A DNA stretch of 64,000 bases, from positions 1-64,000 of the forward strand of contig JAKSVQ010000003.1 of NCBI GenBank assembly GCA_024407855.1, read 5' to 3'. The notes under the pieces were generated by a model, which had not been told where the DNA came from, searched no databases, and saw nothing but the letters and a program-made list of their open reading frames with translations. Source of the DNA: Mycoplasmoidaceae bacterium (lineage in GTDB: Bacteria > Bacillota_I > Bacilli_A > Mycoplasmatales > Mycoplasmoidaceae). Positions 23,009-32,018 of this stretch are shown in pieces; position 1 is the stretch's first letter, and each line of letters begins with the position of its first letter. The position numbers and the translations under genes were made by a program.

Positions 23009-23028
23009 GAGGCATTGCCTCTTTTTTT
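23007..23028 (+). terminator. Terminator after MAKPY paralogue 2
   Basis: Stem AAGAGGC / GCCTCTT with loop ATT, followed by a T-run, immediately after the stop codon. Confidence 0.8.
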
Positions 23029-23040
23029 GAAAATTTTTTG

Positions 23041-23139
23041 TGTCGTATCTTCTCATTTAATCAATACATAAGTCAGATTTAGGATTAGCAATCCTAAATT
23101 TTTCTTTTCTTAGGTAAATATATTAGTAGGAGAAAGAAT
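23041..23139 (+). promoter_or_regulatory. Repeated leader element, copy 3, before the dprA-like gene
   Basis: GTCGTATC 23042-23049, CATTTAATCAATAC, hairpin ATTTAGGATT / AATCCTAAAT with loop AGC, a T-rich run, TTAGGTAAATAT and an AGGAGA ribosome-binding site. The hairpin bases differ from copy 1 while pairing is kept. Confidence 0.85.
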
Positions 23140-23883
23140 ATGGATGAAATACTATTATATTTATCGCTAAAATATTATGGCGAATGAATGGCTATCTATG
23201 ATAGCCTACAAAAGAAAGAAGAACTAAAGGTGTATGATATCAAGAAAGCTGTCAACGAAGTTGATGCTGACTGAATCACATTAATTAGTTCTGATTACCC
23301 AAAGAACTTAAAAGCTATTTATAAACCACCATTTGGTGTGTTTAATTATGGTAAGACAAAGTTATTACACCAACCAATGGTGACAATCTTTGGACATATT
23401 GATGAAGCTAATGAAGAATCATTAGACTACTTACGCACAAACGGGATTAACCTTATGTGGGTTAAGAAATCAAATCGAGAGATGCTAGATATTCTAGCAA
23501 CTTTCCCAATTAACAACATCTTCTATATGGAAGAGATGAAAAACTCTGGTAATAAAACTTTTCAAAACATTCTCGCTAACGAAAGTGTTATTATGGAAAA
23601 TGCTTTTTGTAGTGAAGTATGGGAAAGAAAGGACAAAATTGATTATTCTAATCAATGACAAGAAAGATTGTATCTTGGTTTAAGCTTGCAAGCTTTAATT
23701 ATTTCAGAGCTAAAAGCAAAAGAACTTTTATCATTGAGTGAATACTGCCAGAAAGAGAACATCAAAGTTGGAATTCTAAGAAAAGTCTACAATCCTAAAA
23801 TTGACAAATATTTTAAGAATACTAAAATATTTATCATTGATGAATTAGACCAGTTAACCAAACTTTTTGCTGTCAAAAATTAA
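23140..23883 (+). CDS. dprA: DprA/Smf-like DNA-processing protein (short mycoplasmal form)
   Basis: 247 residues, shorter than the 290-370 of typical DprA. ITLISSDYPKNLKAIYKPPFGVFNYG (given here as key features: SSDYP, L..I..PP, and YG) matches the entry to the DprA Rossmann-like domain. The family's GSR nucleotide/DNA motif is not visible and is replaced by FGHIDEAN. DprA loads RecA on incoming ssDNA. Two facts support the call: topA follows, as dprA-topA does in B. subtilis, and the leader is shared with recU. The family is fairly sure; activity is not. Confidence 0.7.
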
Positions 23884-23887
23884 GATT

Positions 23888-23920
23888 TATATATATGTAA
23901 TATATATAGATTTTTTTATG
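23888..23920 (+). terminator. Possible terminator after dprA
   Basis: An AT-only inverted repeat (TATATAT...ATATATA around GTA) is followed by GATTTTTTT. It is weak because the stem has no G-C pairs. Confidence 0.4.
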
Positions 23921-23960
23921 TTCTATAAATTTTACACTATATATATAATTTATAAATATT

Positions 23961-26042
23961 ATGGCAAAGAATTTAGTAATCATTGAATCACCAAACAAAG
24001 AAAAAACGATTGGTAAGTACCTTGGAAAAGACTTTAGTATCATGGCAACAGTCGGTCACATTCGTGACATTCCAAGTTCTGGATCAAAAGCTTTTGATCC
24101 TAAAACTTTTGAACCAAATTGAAAGATTTCATACAACCCTAAGACTAAACAGTCAAAGAAGGAAGTAATTGATAAAATCAAAGCATTAGCTGAAAAAGCT
24201 GACAAGATTTATCTTGCAACCGACCCTGACCGTGAAGGGGAAGCTATTGCTTGACACGTTTATGAAGTATTGCCAAAGGCAAGCCAAGAAAAATGTGTTC
24301 GTATTACATTCAATGAAATTACTAAAGATGCAATTGAAGAAGCAATTAAACACGAACGCAAAATTGACTTGAACTGAGTTCATAGCCAATTTGCTCGACG
24401 TGTCCTAGACCGTATTGTTGGTTATGACCTATCACGATTTGTTCGTGATAAGTTTAATGGTAGTTCAGCTGGACGTGTACAATCCGTTGCACTTAAATTT
24501 ATTTATGAACGTGAACAAGAAATTAATAAATTTAAACCAGTAACAACTTACACATTAGATGTTACTTTAAGTAATGATGAAAAGATCTTCCTTCGTCGAG
24601 TTGGTGAAAAGATCCGTGAAGGTGAAAAAGAAGATACTTCAATTCTTGAATTTAAAACCGAAAAAGAAGTATTAGACATTAAGTCTAAACTTGAAAAGAA
24701 CTTTGAAGTATATTTTCCTAAAGGAAAAGAAGATGTTAAGGTAATGCGTCGTAATCCTCAAGACCCATTCAAAACATCTACTTTACAACAAGTTGCATCT
24801 AACCTATTTGGTTGATCAATCAGCAAAATTACTAAAGTAATCCAAGACCTATATGAAGGTGTTAAGATTGATGGTGATCAAACTGCTTTAATTACATATC
24901 CACGTACAGACAGTATCAGAATGTCTGATACATTCAAAGCTGCGGCAAGAAAATATATCAAGTCAGCTTATGGTGAAGAATATGTCAACCCAGGTGAAAG
25001 ATCACTGGCAAAACAAGCTAAGAACGAAAATGTTCAAGATGCTCACGAATGTATTCGTGTTATTAATCCATTTACCCTACCAAGTAGTCTTAAAAAGAAA
25101 ATTGATGCAGACTACTTCAAAATGTATGAATTAATCTGACGTCGTTCAATCGCAAGTTTAATGACACCATGCCGTTACATTCATAAAACTATCCGTTTCA
25201 AAAACGGTCCATGTAAATTCTTTACATACTCAAACATTATTGATTTTGATGGTTACAAGAAAGTATACTTTGATCCAACTTTAGTTGGTGCTGGTACATT
25301 TAAGACATATAAAAACGGTGAAAAGTTCACAGCTAAGACTGTTGCTGCTGTTAAACATGTGTCTGAACCACCTGCACGATATAACCAAGCAAGCTTGGTT
25401 AAAGCCCTTGATGATGCTGGAGTTGGACGTCCATCTACATACCGTATGATGGTTGATGTTAACCCTGAACGTGGTTATTGTGAAGTAAAGAATCGTGCAT
25501 TCTTTATGACACAAATTGGTAACTCAGTTATCGAAGGTTTGATCAATAACTTTGACGATGTAATCGACAAAAACTTTACAAAGGAAATGGAAGAAAGACT
25601 TGATGCCATTGCCGACAAGAAAGAACCATGAAATAAATGATTATTATCATTTGTTCCAAGCTTTAAGAAGAAAGTAGCAACAAAGACTAAGACAATTAAG
25701 GCTCAATCATTAGAAGTTGGCCGTAAGTGTCCTAAGTGTGGTAAACCACTAGTGTACCGATTCTCTAAGGTTTCAAAGAAACAATTCATCGGTTGTAGTG
25801 ATTATCCTAAATGTAAATATGCTGAATTCCCAGGTACAAAGGAATTAACTGAAAAATGTCCAGTTTGTGGACACCACCTTGTTCAAAGAACAAACAAACG
25901 TGGTAAACCATTCATTGGTTGTAGCAATTATCCTAAATGTACATTCATTGTTAACACTCTTGAAGAGGTTAAGAACTGAAAACCTGGTCAAAAACCAGCT
26001 AAACCTAAATTCTTTAAAAAGAATAGCAAGAAGAAAAAATAA
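23961..26042 (+). CDS. topA: DNA topoisomerase I
   Basis: 693 residues; relaxes negative supercoils. The Toprim domain starts [19 protein letters not shown] and has the metal site [14 protein letters not shown]. The catalytic tyrosine is Tyr313 in [10 protein letters not shown]. Two C-terminal Zn ribbons (CPKCGKP...YPKCKYAE and CPVCGHH...YPKCTF) start near residue 590, followed by a basic tail. It is expressed from a TATAAT at 23944-23949, eleven bases before the ATG, so the leader is a few bases at most and has no ribosome-binding site. trxA overlaps its stop by one base. Confidence 0.97.
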
Positions 26043-26350
26043 TGATTGTTGAACTAAATAATGAAACAATTGAGCAAATCTTTGCTCAATATAATAAGGT
26101 AATTGTTGACATTTATGCCACTTGATGTGGCCCATGCCAAATGTTGGCAACCCAACTAGAGGCATTTGCTAAGAAACATAATGATTGGACAATTGTCAGA
26201 GTAAACTCTGATCAGCACCAAGACATTGCTGCTAAATTCAATGTACAAGCCATCCCAACAATGGTCTTTGTTAAAGACAAAAAAGTACAAGAAATTGTTG
26301 TTGGTTTCAAACCTTTAATAGAAATTGAAAAAATAACAGATAAATATTAG
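26042..26350 (+). CDS. trxA: Thioredoxin
   Basis: 102 residues, a single thioredoxin domain. The redox motif is WCGPC near residue 29, with its Trp encoded by TGA, and the cis-Pro loop is AIPTMVFV. It reduces protein disulfides in the cytosol. Its start overlaps the topA stop (TAATG), so it depends on the topA transcript. Confidence 0.96.
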
Positions 26351-26356
26351 TATAAT
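26351..26356 (+). promoter_or_regulatory. -10 box for the first rpmG
   Basis: TATAAT directly after the trxA stop. The rpmG ATG is at 26386, with an AGAGGG ribosome-binding site between. Confidence 0.6.
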
Positions 26357-26385
26357 ATTTATAACTTAATTAAGTAGAGGGTTGT

Positions 26386-26547
26386 ATGGCAGTTAAAAGA
26401 AGTATCAGATTGGAATGCACAGTTTGTCATCAAATTAATTATTTGACATTTAAAAATGCAAAGAATAATCCTGACAAACTAGAGCTTAAGAAATATTGTC
26501 CTTATTGTAAGAAAGTAACCTTACATAAAGAAACTAAGAAAAAATAG
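26386..26547 (+). CDS. rpmG: 50S ribosomal protein bL33, copy 1
   Basis: 53 residues: [21 protein letters not shown], then [20 protein letters not shown]. The two CxxC pairs (CTVC, CPYC) make this the zinc-binding form of L33. A second rpmG with different sequence follows 70 bases later. Confidence 0.95.
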   Translation: MAVKRSIRLECTVCHQINYLTFKNAKNNPDKLELKKYCPYCKKVTLHKETKKK

Positions 26548-26557
26548 ACATTCTATA

Positions 26558-26599
26558 TATAATATATATGTTATTAAAAAAGGGCTGCGGCCTTTTTTT
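26558..26599 (+). promoter_or_regulatory. Promoter followed by a terminator-like hairpin upstream of rpmG copy 2
   Basis: TATAAT is at 26558-26563. Just after the expected start site a 10-bp stem (A-run plus GGGC, loop TGCG, GCC plus T-run, 26576-26599) forms a textbook terminator, yet the next ATG is at 26618. It either ends the rpmG copy 1 transcript or acts as an attenuator of rpmG2-secE-nusG. Confidence 0.55.
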
Positions 26600-26617
26600 C
26601 TTAACCAAAGACTATTT

Positions 26618-26764
26618 ATGAGAAAAAAAGTTATTTTAGTTTGCGACGAATGTTTAAGCCGTAATTACCATATTACGAAGAATACGTTATCAACTGAACG
26701 TATCGTTTTAAACAAATACTGTCCAAAGTGTAAAAAAGTCACAAAACACAAGGAAACAAGATAA
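26618..26764 (+). CDS. rpmG: 50S ribosomal protein bL33, copy 2
   Basis: 48 residues: [21 protein letters not shown] then [18 protein letters not shown]. Both CxxC pairs are kept (CDEC, CPKC). The position before secE-nusG is the classical one for rpmG. Its stop overlaps secE by one base. No clear ribosome-binding site precedes the ATG. Confidence 0.93.
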   Translation: MRKKVILVCDECLSRNYHITKNTLSTERIVLNKYCPKCKKVTKHKETR

Positions 26765-27216
26765 TGACTGATATTAATACTAATACAAGTACTAATACTA
26801 CTAATGATAGTAAGAGTAAACAAGAAATAAAACAAGAACAAAGAGAAAAGAAATACGCGGCTAAATTAGAAGCTAACCGGATTAAAAAAATAACTAAGTT
26901 AGAAAATAAGAAAGCTCGATTAACAACAAAGTTGAATGCTATTGCTAATCCAAAGCGTAAATCTGCTATTCAAGACAAGATTGATGAAGTTGACAAACAG
27001 ATAAAGGATCTAAAAGATCCTGAAAAGGCAACCGTTAAACGTCCTTTCAGTCTAGTTATGCGAACTTGATCAAAAGGTCTAAGCAAAGAAGGTGGCAGAA
27101 TTACATGACATAAAGGCAAAGATATCCTAAAGGATTTCATTACCGTTATTCTTGTATGTGCCTTCCTAGCAATTATTTTCTTTGCTATTGATATGATTAT
27201 TATTTCAATCCATTAG
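26764..27216 (+). CDS. secE: Preprotein translocase subunit SecE
   Basis: 150 residues, long for a Gram-positive-type SecE (60-70). The first 100 residues are a hydrophilic Asn/Thr start followed by a Lys/Glu-rich helical stretch. The SecE core follows: an amphipathic segment (GGRITWHKGKDILKDF, with TGA as Trp) and one transmembrane helix near 125-148. Position between rpmG and nusG supports the call. The extension resembles a coiled coil of unknown role. Confidence 0.9.
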
Positions 27217-27225
27217 GAGTAAATT

Positions 27226-27993
27226 ATGGAACTAAGTAGAATGCAATGATACGTAATCACTGCCGTTGGTGGACAAGAAGAGTCTATTGCGCAAGCATTA
27301 CGTGAAAAAATGAACAACTTTGGCTATGCCAATTTTGCTAAGACATCTGATAACGATGCATCTTTGCCTTTACCAAATGGTGAACAACCAAAGGTTAAGG
27401 AAATTCGTGTCTTTATGAAAAGACAAGAATCTGAACAAGTCTTTAATAAGAATAGTACAGAATTGCCTAAAACATTAAAGAACACAAAAACAACAAGATG
27501 AGAAGCTCTACCAGATGGACGATATAAAAGAATTAAATCAAAACGTGTAAACCGTTTTGGTAACTACATCTTCGTTCAATGTGATTTAGATGATGATATC
27601 TGATATAACATCCGAAACACCGTAGGTGTTATGGGATTTGTTGGTTCAACTGGAAAGGCAGCAAAGCCAATTCCATGTTCAGTCGATGAATATGAACGAT
27701 TAATTAATGATGCAGCTGCTGCTGAATATGCAGCAAGAATTGCTGCTGGTGAAACTGCTGTTAAGAAAGAAGAAGCTAAAGTTGAGGCTAAACCGCAACC
27801 AAAGCCAGTTCTTACTGAAGCACCATTCAAGGTTGGCCAAACTCTTGAATTGATCAATGGATCATTTGCTGGTACAAATTGTACAGTCGTTGCTATTAGC
27901 CTTGAAAAACAAACTGCAAAAGTTGAAGTGGAATTCTTTGGAAGAATTAACTCCCTAGAAGTACCATTTAGTGACCTAAAACTTGCTAAGTAA
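27226..27993 (+). CDS. nusG: Transcription termination/antitermination factor NusG
   Basis: 255 residues against about 180 in other bacteria. The NGN domain begins QWYVITAVGGQEESIAQAL and ends with FGNYIFVQCDLDDDIWYNIRNT.GVMGFVG. A loop of about 60 residues is inserted inside it (around 35-95), and an Ala/Lys/Glu/Pro linker (about 165-200) precedes the C-terminal KOW domain (FKVGQTLELINGSFAGTNCTV). The insertions are usual in mycoplasmal NusG. It is preceded by AGGAG and clustered with secE. Confidence 0.95.
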
Positions 27994-28007
27994 CTTTCAT
28001 AAATACA

Positions 28008-28013
28008 TATAAT
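28008..28013 (+). promoter_or_regulatory. -10 box of rpsB
   Basis: TATAAT followed by a short leader with ACGAGG before the rpsB ATG at 28034. Confidence 0.6.
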
Positions 28014-28033
28014 AACAAACACGAGGTAATATA

Positions 28034-29080
28034 ATGCCAAAACAAGTTGAAGAAAAAACTACTGAAACTGCTACTACTAATGTAGAAGCAAAAGTTGAAA
28101 AGAAGCCAGCAGCTAAAAAAGCTGCTAAAAAACCTGCAAAGAAACCTGCAGGTAAAAAACCATTAGTGCGTGAAGGTGCATCTGCAAAAGAAACCATCGA
28201 AGCTAAGGTTAACCTATTCTTTGAATCTAATAAGGATAACAAAGATCTTAAAAAGATCTTATCTGTATCTAAATTAATGGAAGCTGGAGCTCATGTTGGC
28301 TTAGCTGCTAACCTATGAAACCCAAAAATGGCTCCATTCATTTATCGTTCAAAGAACTCAAGAAACTTAATCATTGATATGTTAAAGATCATTGTATTCT
28401 CTAACCGAGCATACAACTTCTTACATGACATTGCAAAGCAAGATGGTAAAGTTCTATTTGTTGGAACTCACAATGATTCTGTTAAGAAATACATTCAAGA
28501 AGAAGCAACACGTTGTGGTGCCTTCTATATCAACCAACGTTGATTAGGTGGTACATTAACAAACTTCAAGACTGTTAACAATTCAATTAACAAATTGAAC
28601 CGTCTAACAAGTTTACTTGAATCTGAAAATGTTGGTCGTTACACTAAGAAACAACAACTAGACATGCAAAGACAAGTTGCTAAACTTGAAAAGTTTATTG
28701 GTGGAATTAAGAACATGAAAGGTCTACCACAAGTTGTTATCGTTACTGATCCAGTAGCTGAACACAATGCTGTTAAAGAAGCTAGAGACTTACATATTCC
28801 AGTTGTTGCTTTAGCAAACACTAATGCTAACCCTGATTTAATTGATTTCATTATTCCAGCTAACACTCACTCAATCAAAACACAATGATTGATGTTAGGT
28901 GTTTTAGCTGATGCTATTGCATCGGCTCATGGTCAGCCAACAAAGGTTGTTGGCAAAGCTGATGGTGAAATCATTCTACCAGAAGTTATTCGAGTTCAAC
29001 GTAAAGTAGTTTTCACTAAAGGTCGTCAAGCTGACACATTTGTCAAGTCTGAACCTAAAAAAGAAGAACCAGCAAAGTAA
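28034..29080 (+). CDS. rpsB: 30S ribosomal protein uS2 with basic N-terminal extension
   Basis: 348 residues against about 240-260. The first ~65 residues are low complexity: Thr/Glu, then a Lys/Ala/Pro repeat (KKPAAKKAAKK). S2 proper starts at about 77 (LMEAGAHVGLAANLWNPKMAPFIY) and includes QRWLGGTLTNFKT and IIPANTHSIKTQWLMLGVLADAI. The start is set by ACGAGG. tsf, often its partner, is 14 kb away on the other strand. Confidence 0.95.
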
Positions 29081-29097
29081 TCATTAAAGACAAAATA

Positions 29098-29129
29098 AAA
29101 TAGTGCTAATAAGCACTATTTATTTTTTT
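29098..29129. terminator. Bidirectional terminator between rpsB and the ParA-like gene
   Basis: A 10-bp stem AAATAGTGCT / AGCACTATTT with loop AATA (29098-29121), then a T-run, with an A-run on the other side. The stop codon of the minus-strand gene lies in the loop region. Confidence 0.88.
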
Positions 29130-29744
29130 ATATATTTCCAACCATGGATCAACGTTTTCGATATCTTGTAATGTTTTAAGTTCAGGAACTGAATCAATAT
29201 TACTAATGGTAATATTGGGCGAATTAAATTGTTTTAATAAATGTAAATATACTTTTTCATGTTGAATATTTAATTGATAGTTATGAACTATTAAATGAAC
29301 CTTCTTATTCTTAAGCGTATGCGTCAAAAAGAAATTCATAATATTTTTGGTAATATCTTTTTCTAGGTCTGCAAAGATAACAACTTCATCAGCAAAATTA
29401 TAGAATTGTGAGTTAAGTTCATGCTGTTGGCTATTAGCGTTTATCACCAAAATGTCGCTGATGGCACTTAAGGTCTTGGCCAAATTTAATAGTTTTTTTG
29501 CGTCTGGAGACGTTTGAGCACAAATTTGGTATGAAGTATTGGAAAAGAGTTGAGTCATTAAAATTTCGCCCTCTTTTTGCCAATGATCTCGTTTTGGTAG
29601 TAAACCGTCTTGCTCATAATGATTAAGATCTAACACACTTAATTTATTAACTTTCTTTTCAAGCACACAGGCAAATAATAATGTCTCAATATTTTGTTTG
29701 TGAAAATTATTGATGTCAACGATGGCGATAGTTTTACTTTTCAT
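29106..29744 (-). CDS. ParA/MinD-fold protein lacking a P-loop
   Basis: 212 residues, not firmly identified. The start KTIAIVDINNFHKQNIETLLFA occupies the place of the deviant Walker A of ParA/MinD (KGGVGKT) but has none of its Gly/Lys residues. LSVLDLNHYEQDG, then DILVINANSQQHE and FADEVVIFADL, follow the strand order of ParA (DLD.Q, DyiiiD, DevI). It may be a nucleotide-independent relative or a decayed paralogue. The frame is intact and contains no TGA. Its promoter region is shared with the divergent lipoprotein. Confidence 0.5.
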   Translation of the reverse strand: MKSKTIAIVDINNFHKQNIETLLFACVLEKKVNKLSVLDLNHYEQDGLLPKRDHWQKEGEILMTQLFSNTSYQICAQTSPDAKKLLNLAKTLSAISDILVINANSQQHELNSQFYNFADEVVIFADLEKDITKNIMNFFLTHTLKNKKVHLIVHNYQLNIQHEKVYLHLLKQFNSPNITISNIDSVPELKTLQDIENVDPWLEIYKKINSAY

Positions 29745-29754
29745 ATTATTTATA

Positions 29755-29760
29755 TATAAT
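29755..29760 (+). promoter_or_regulatory. -10 box of the BspA-like lipoprotein
   Basis: TATAAT in the 33-bp gap between divergent genes, followed by AGGAGAAA and the ATG at 29778. The AT-rich stretch also reads as a -10 on the minus strand for the ParA-like gene. Confidence 0.6.
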
Positions 29761-29777
29761 AATTGTAGGAGAAATAT

Positions 29778-31262
29778 ATGAAATTAAAATTAAAACAATT
29801 TTTGCCTTGTTGCTTAGTTGCAACAAGCACATTGCCTTTGTTTGCGACCAGCTGTGCGCCGCAAACAAGTCAACGTTTAATCGTTGAAGATTGGTGACGA
29901 TTAAACTATGTATATAAGGTTGATGCATCAGTTAAACGTGAATCAGCACCTTTCCAATTTAACTTAGAAAATTTTGCTGGTGAAGAATCTGTTGATATTA
30001 CCTTAATAAACCAAAAAGATGAAAAAGGTGTTGAAGGAAATTATGTAGAAATCGTAAATGGTGCACATTTTGATGTTACTGACCAAACAACTCACACATG
30101 TGAAATTAAATTAACTTCAGATGAACATTATGTGACAGGAAAAGAATATTCCTTTGTAGCAAAAGCCATTATTAAAGATAAAGCAGGAAATACAATTGAA
30201 TCACTAACTGACACATTGTACATCGAAGTTGCTAAACCAACTTTGCCTGAATATTTTGAAACAAATGGTGAAGGTAAGATTGTGGGTTTTGATAGTAAAT
30301 ATGATGCTGAAATAGCAAAATGCTCATTATTAGCTATTCCACAAACTATTAAACATGAAGACAATACCGATGAAACTATAACAAGTATTGCAGATAATGC
30401 ATTCCATGATGTGGGTGGTGCACGCTATGAAAACATAAAATACTTATTGTTAGACTCATCATGAGGTACAAACCCAACATTAACATCAATTGGAAATAGT
30501 GCTTTCTTAAAGGCAAAATTTACTGGTGAATGCTATATTCCTAAAACAGTAGTAACTATTGGAGATCATGCTTTTGACTCAAGCACTATTTCGGGATTAC
30601 ATTTTGATACATATGATGATGGTCACTCTGATTTAATGACTATTAAAAATTGGGCATTTAACCATTGTGAAAAGATTGCAAGTGATATTATCATTCCAGA
30701 AGGTTGTGCCGAAATTGGAACATGTGCATTCTATTATTGTGAAAAAGCAAGAAATGTGCAAATACCAAAATCAGTTACAAAAATTAACGACACTGCTTTC
30801 TATTATGTCTGTTGAGGACGTCGAGGGGGAACAAAACTTACAATCCCACAACAAGACTCTCAGCTAACAACCATTGCACATAGTGCTTTTTGATGTTGTG
30901 ATGTTGGTGGGGATATTTATATTCCTAATCAATGCACAACTATAGGTTATAACGCATTTCTTAATTGCAACTGAGTAGTTGGTGTATCACTTCCTGCGGG
31001 ACTAACTAGCCTTGAGTCAAAAGCATTTTCTGACATGGACAGACTTCAAAAATTAGACCTTTCTAGAATTGATAGTACAGATGATATACTATTTAAAGTT
31101 GAAAGCGCACAACCAACTTTCTTCGCAGCAACAGGAAGTATTTCTAAAAAAATTAAAATAAAATTAAACTCTACATTAAAAACCCCAGAGAAACAAGCTC
31201 AAGTTAAAGCCGCATTAATTGCTAATGGTATGAACGAAAGTTATATTACTTTTGAAGAATAA
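29778..31262 (+). CDS. Lipoprotein with BspA-type leucine-rich repeats
   Basis: 494 residues. Signal peptide, then LFATSCA with the lipobox Cys near 27. After about 120 residues of a beta-rich spacer, repeated units of ~23 residues follow: SIADNAF, SIGNSAF, TIGDHAF, EIGTCAF, KINDTAF, TIAHSAF, TIGYNAF, LESKAF, each joined to a YIPK/IPEG-like strand. This is the LRR_5/BspA pattern (IG..AF..C..L..I.IP), known from surface adhesins of oral and urogenital organisms. A host-binding role is inferred. It has its own promoter and terminator. Confidence 0.85.
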
Positions 31263-31275
31263 GACTTAATACAGT

Positions 31276-31306
31276 AAAAAAATAAGAGCAATAGCTCTTA
31301 TTTTTT
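31276..31306. terminator. Bidirectional terminator between the BspA-like gene and rsmG
   Basis: Stem AAATAAGAGC / GCTCTTATTT with an AATA loop, flanked by A- and T-runs. It overlaps the rsmG stop codon. Confidence 0.88.
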
Positions 31307-32018
31307 ATTTGTCATAGTCAAAACCTTTGATTATCTTTTTATAGTCACGAGGATATTTTGGATTTGTCTTACCAAATTTCTTTGCTATGATTGTATAGAA
31401 ATCAACATTATCATCATCTTGATGATCAATGGCTAGAAGCTTAGCTGATAATTGTTTTAGTTCTTTATTTAAGTCTTTGACTTCATCTTGATAGTTCTTG
31501 CCTTTTGGAATAACCACAAGCCCATCAGACTTAGCATAAGGAGTTAATAACTCAACAATAATTTCAACTGGTGCAACAGCTTTAGCTGTCACCATGTCAA
31601 ATTGACGACTAGTTGATGTTTCTTCGATTCGTTGACAAATAATCTCAACATTACTTAAATGTAATTGTTCAGACAGTTTTTTAAGAAACTCGCATTTCTT
31701 ATGACTTGCTTCGACAACTGTTAACTTAATGTTAGGAAAGAATAGTTTAATAACAAAACCAGGGATACCAGAACCAGAGCCGACATCAAGTACTGTTTTA
31801 ACAGTAGTAAAGTCAACTAGACGATAAACCATAATTGATTGTCAAAAGTATTTTGATCAGATAACATCATCCTTATCTAGTCTAGTAAGATTCATCTTTG
31901 CATTTTGTTCTTGCAAAAATGCTTTATAAGCATCTAATTGCTTAGAAAGTTTATTCTTATCAAGATTAGTAATCTCAAAGGTCTTTATAACTTTATCAAT
32001 GAATTCGGTTTTAGTCAT
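31305..32018 (-). CDS. rsmG: 16S rRNA (guanine-527-N7) methyltransferase
   Basis: 237 residues. The SAM-binding motif is VLDVGSGSGIPGFVIKL, followed by VVEASHKKCEFLKKL and VTAKAVAPVEIIVEL (the R/K-A-[FV]-A.L element of GidB). The start at 32018 ([11 protein letters not shown]) restores the normal N-terminus; TGA codons explain the apparent late start in standard code. It overlaps the mnmG stop by 8 bases, the classic gidA-gidB pair. Confidence 0.94.

Noticed and set aside
22249..23139. Repeated elements as a CRISPR array or insertion sequence
   Set aside because: There are only four copies with genes of different kinds between them, no regular spacers, no transposase and no terminal inverted repeats.
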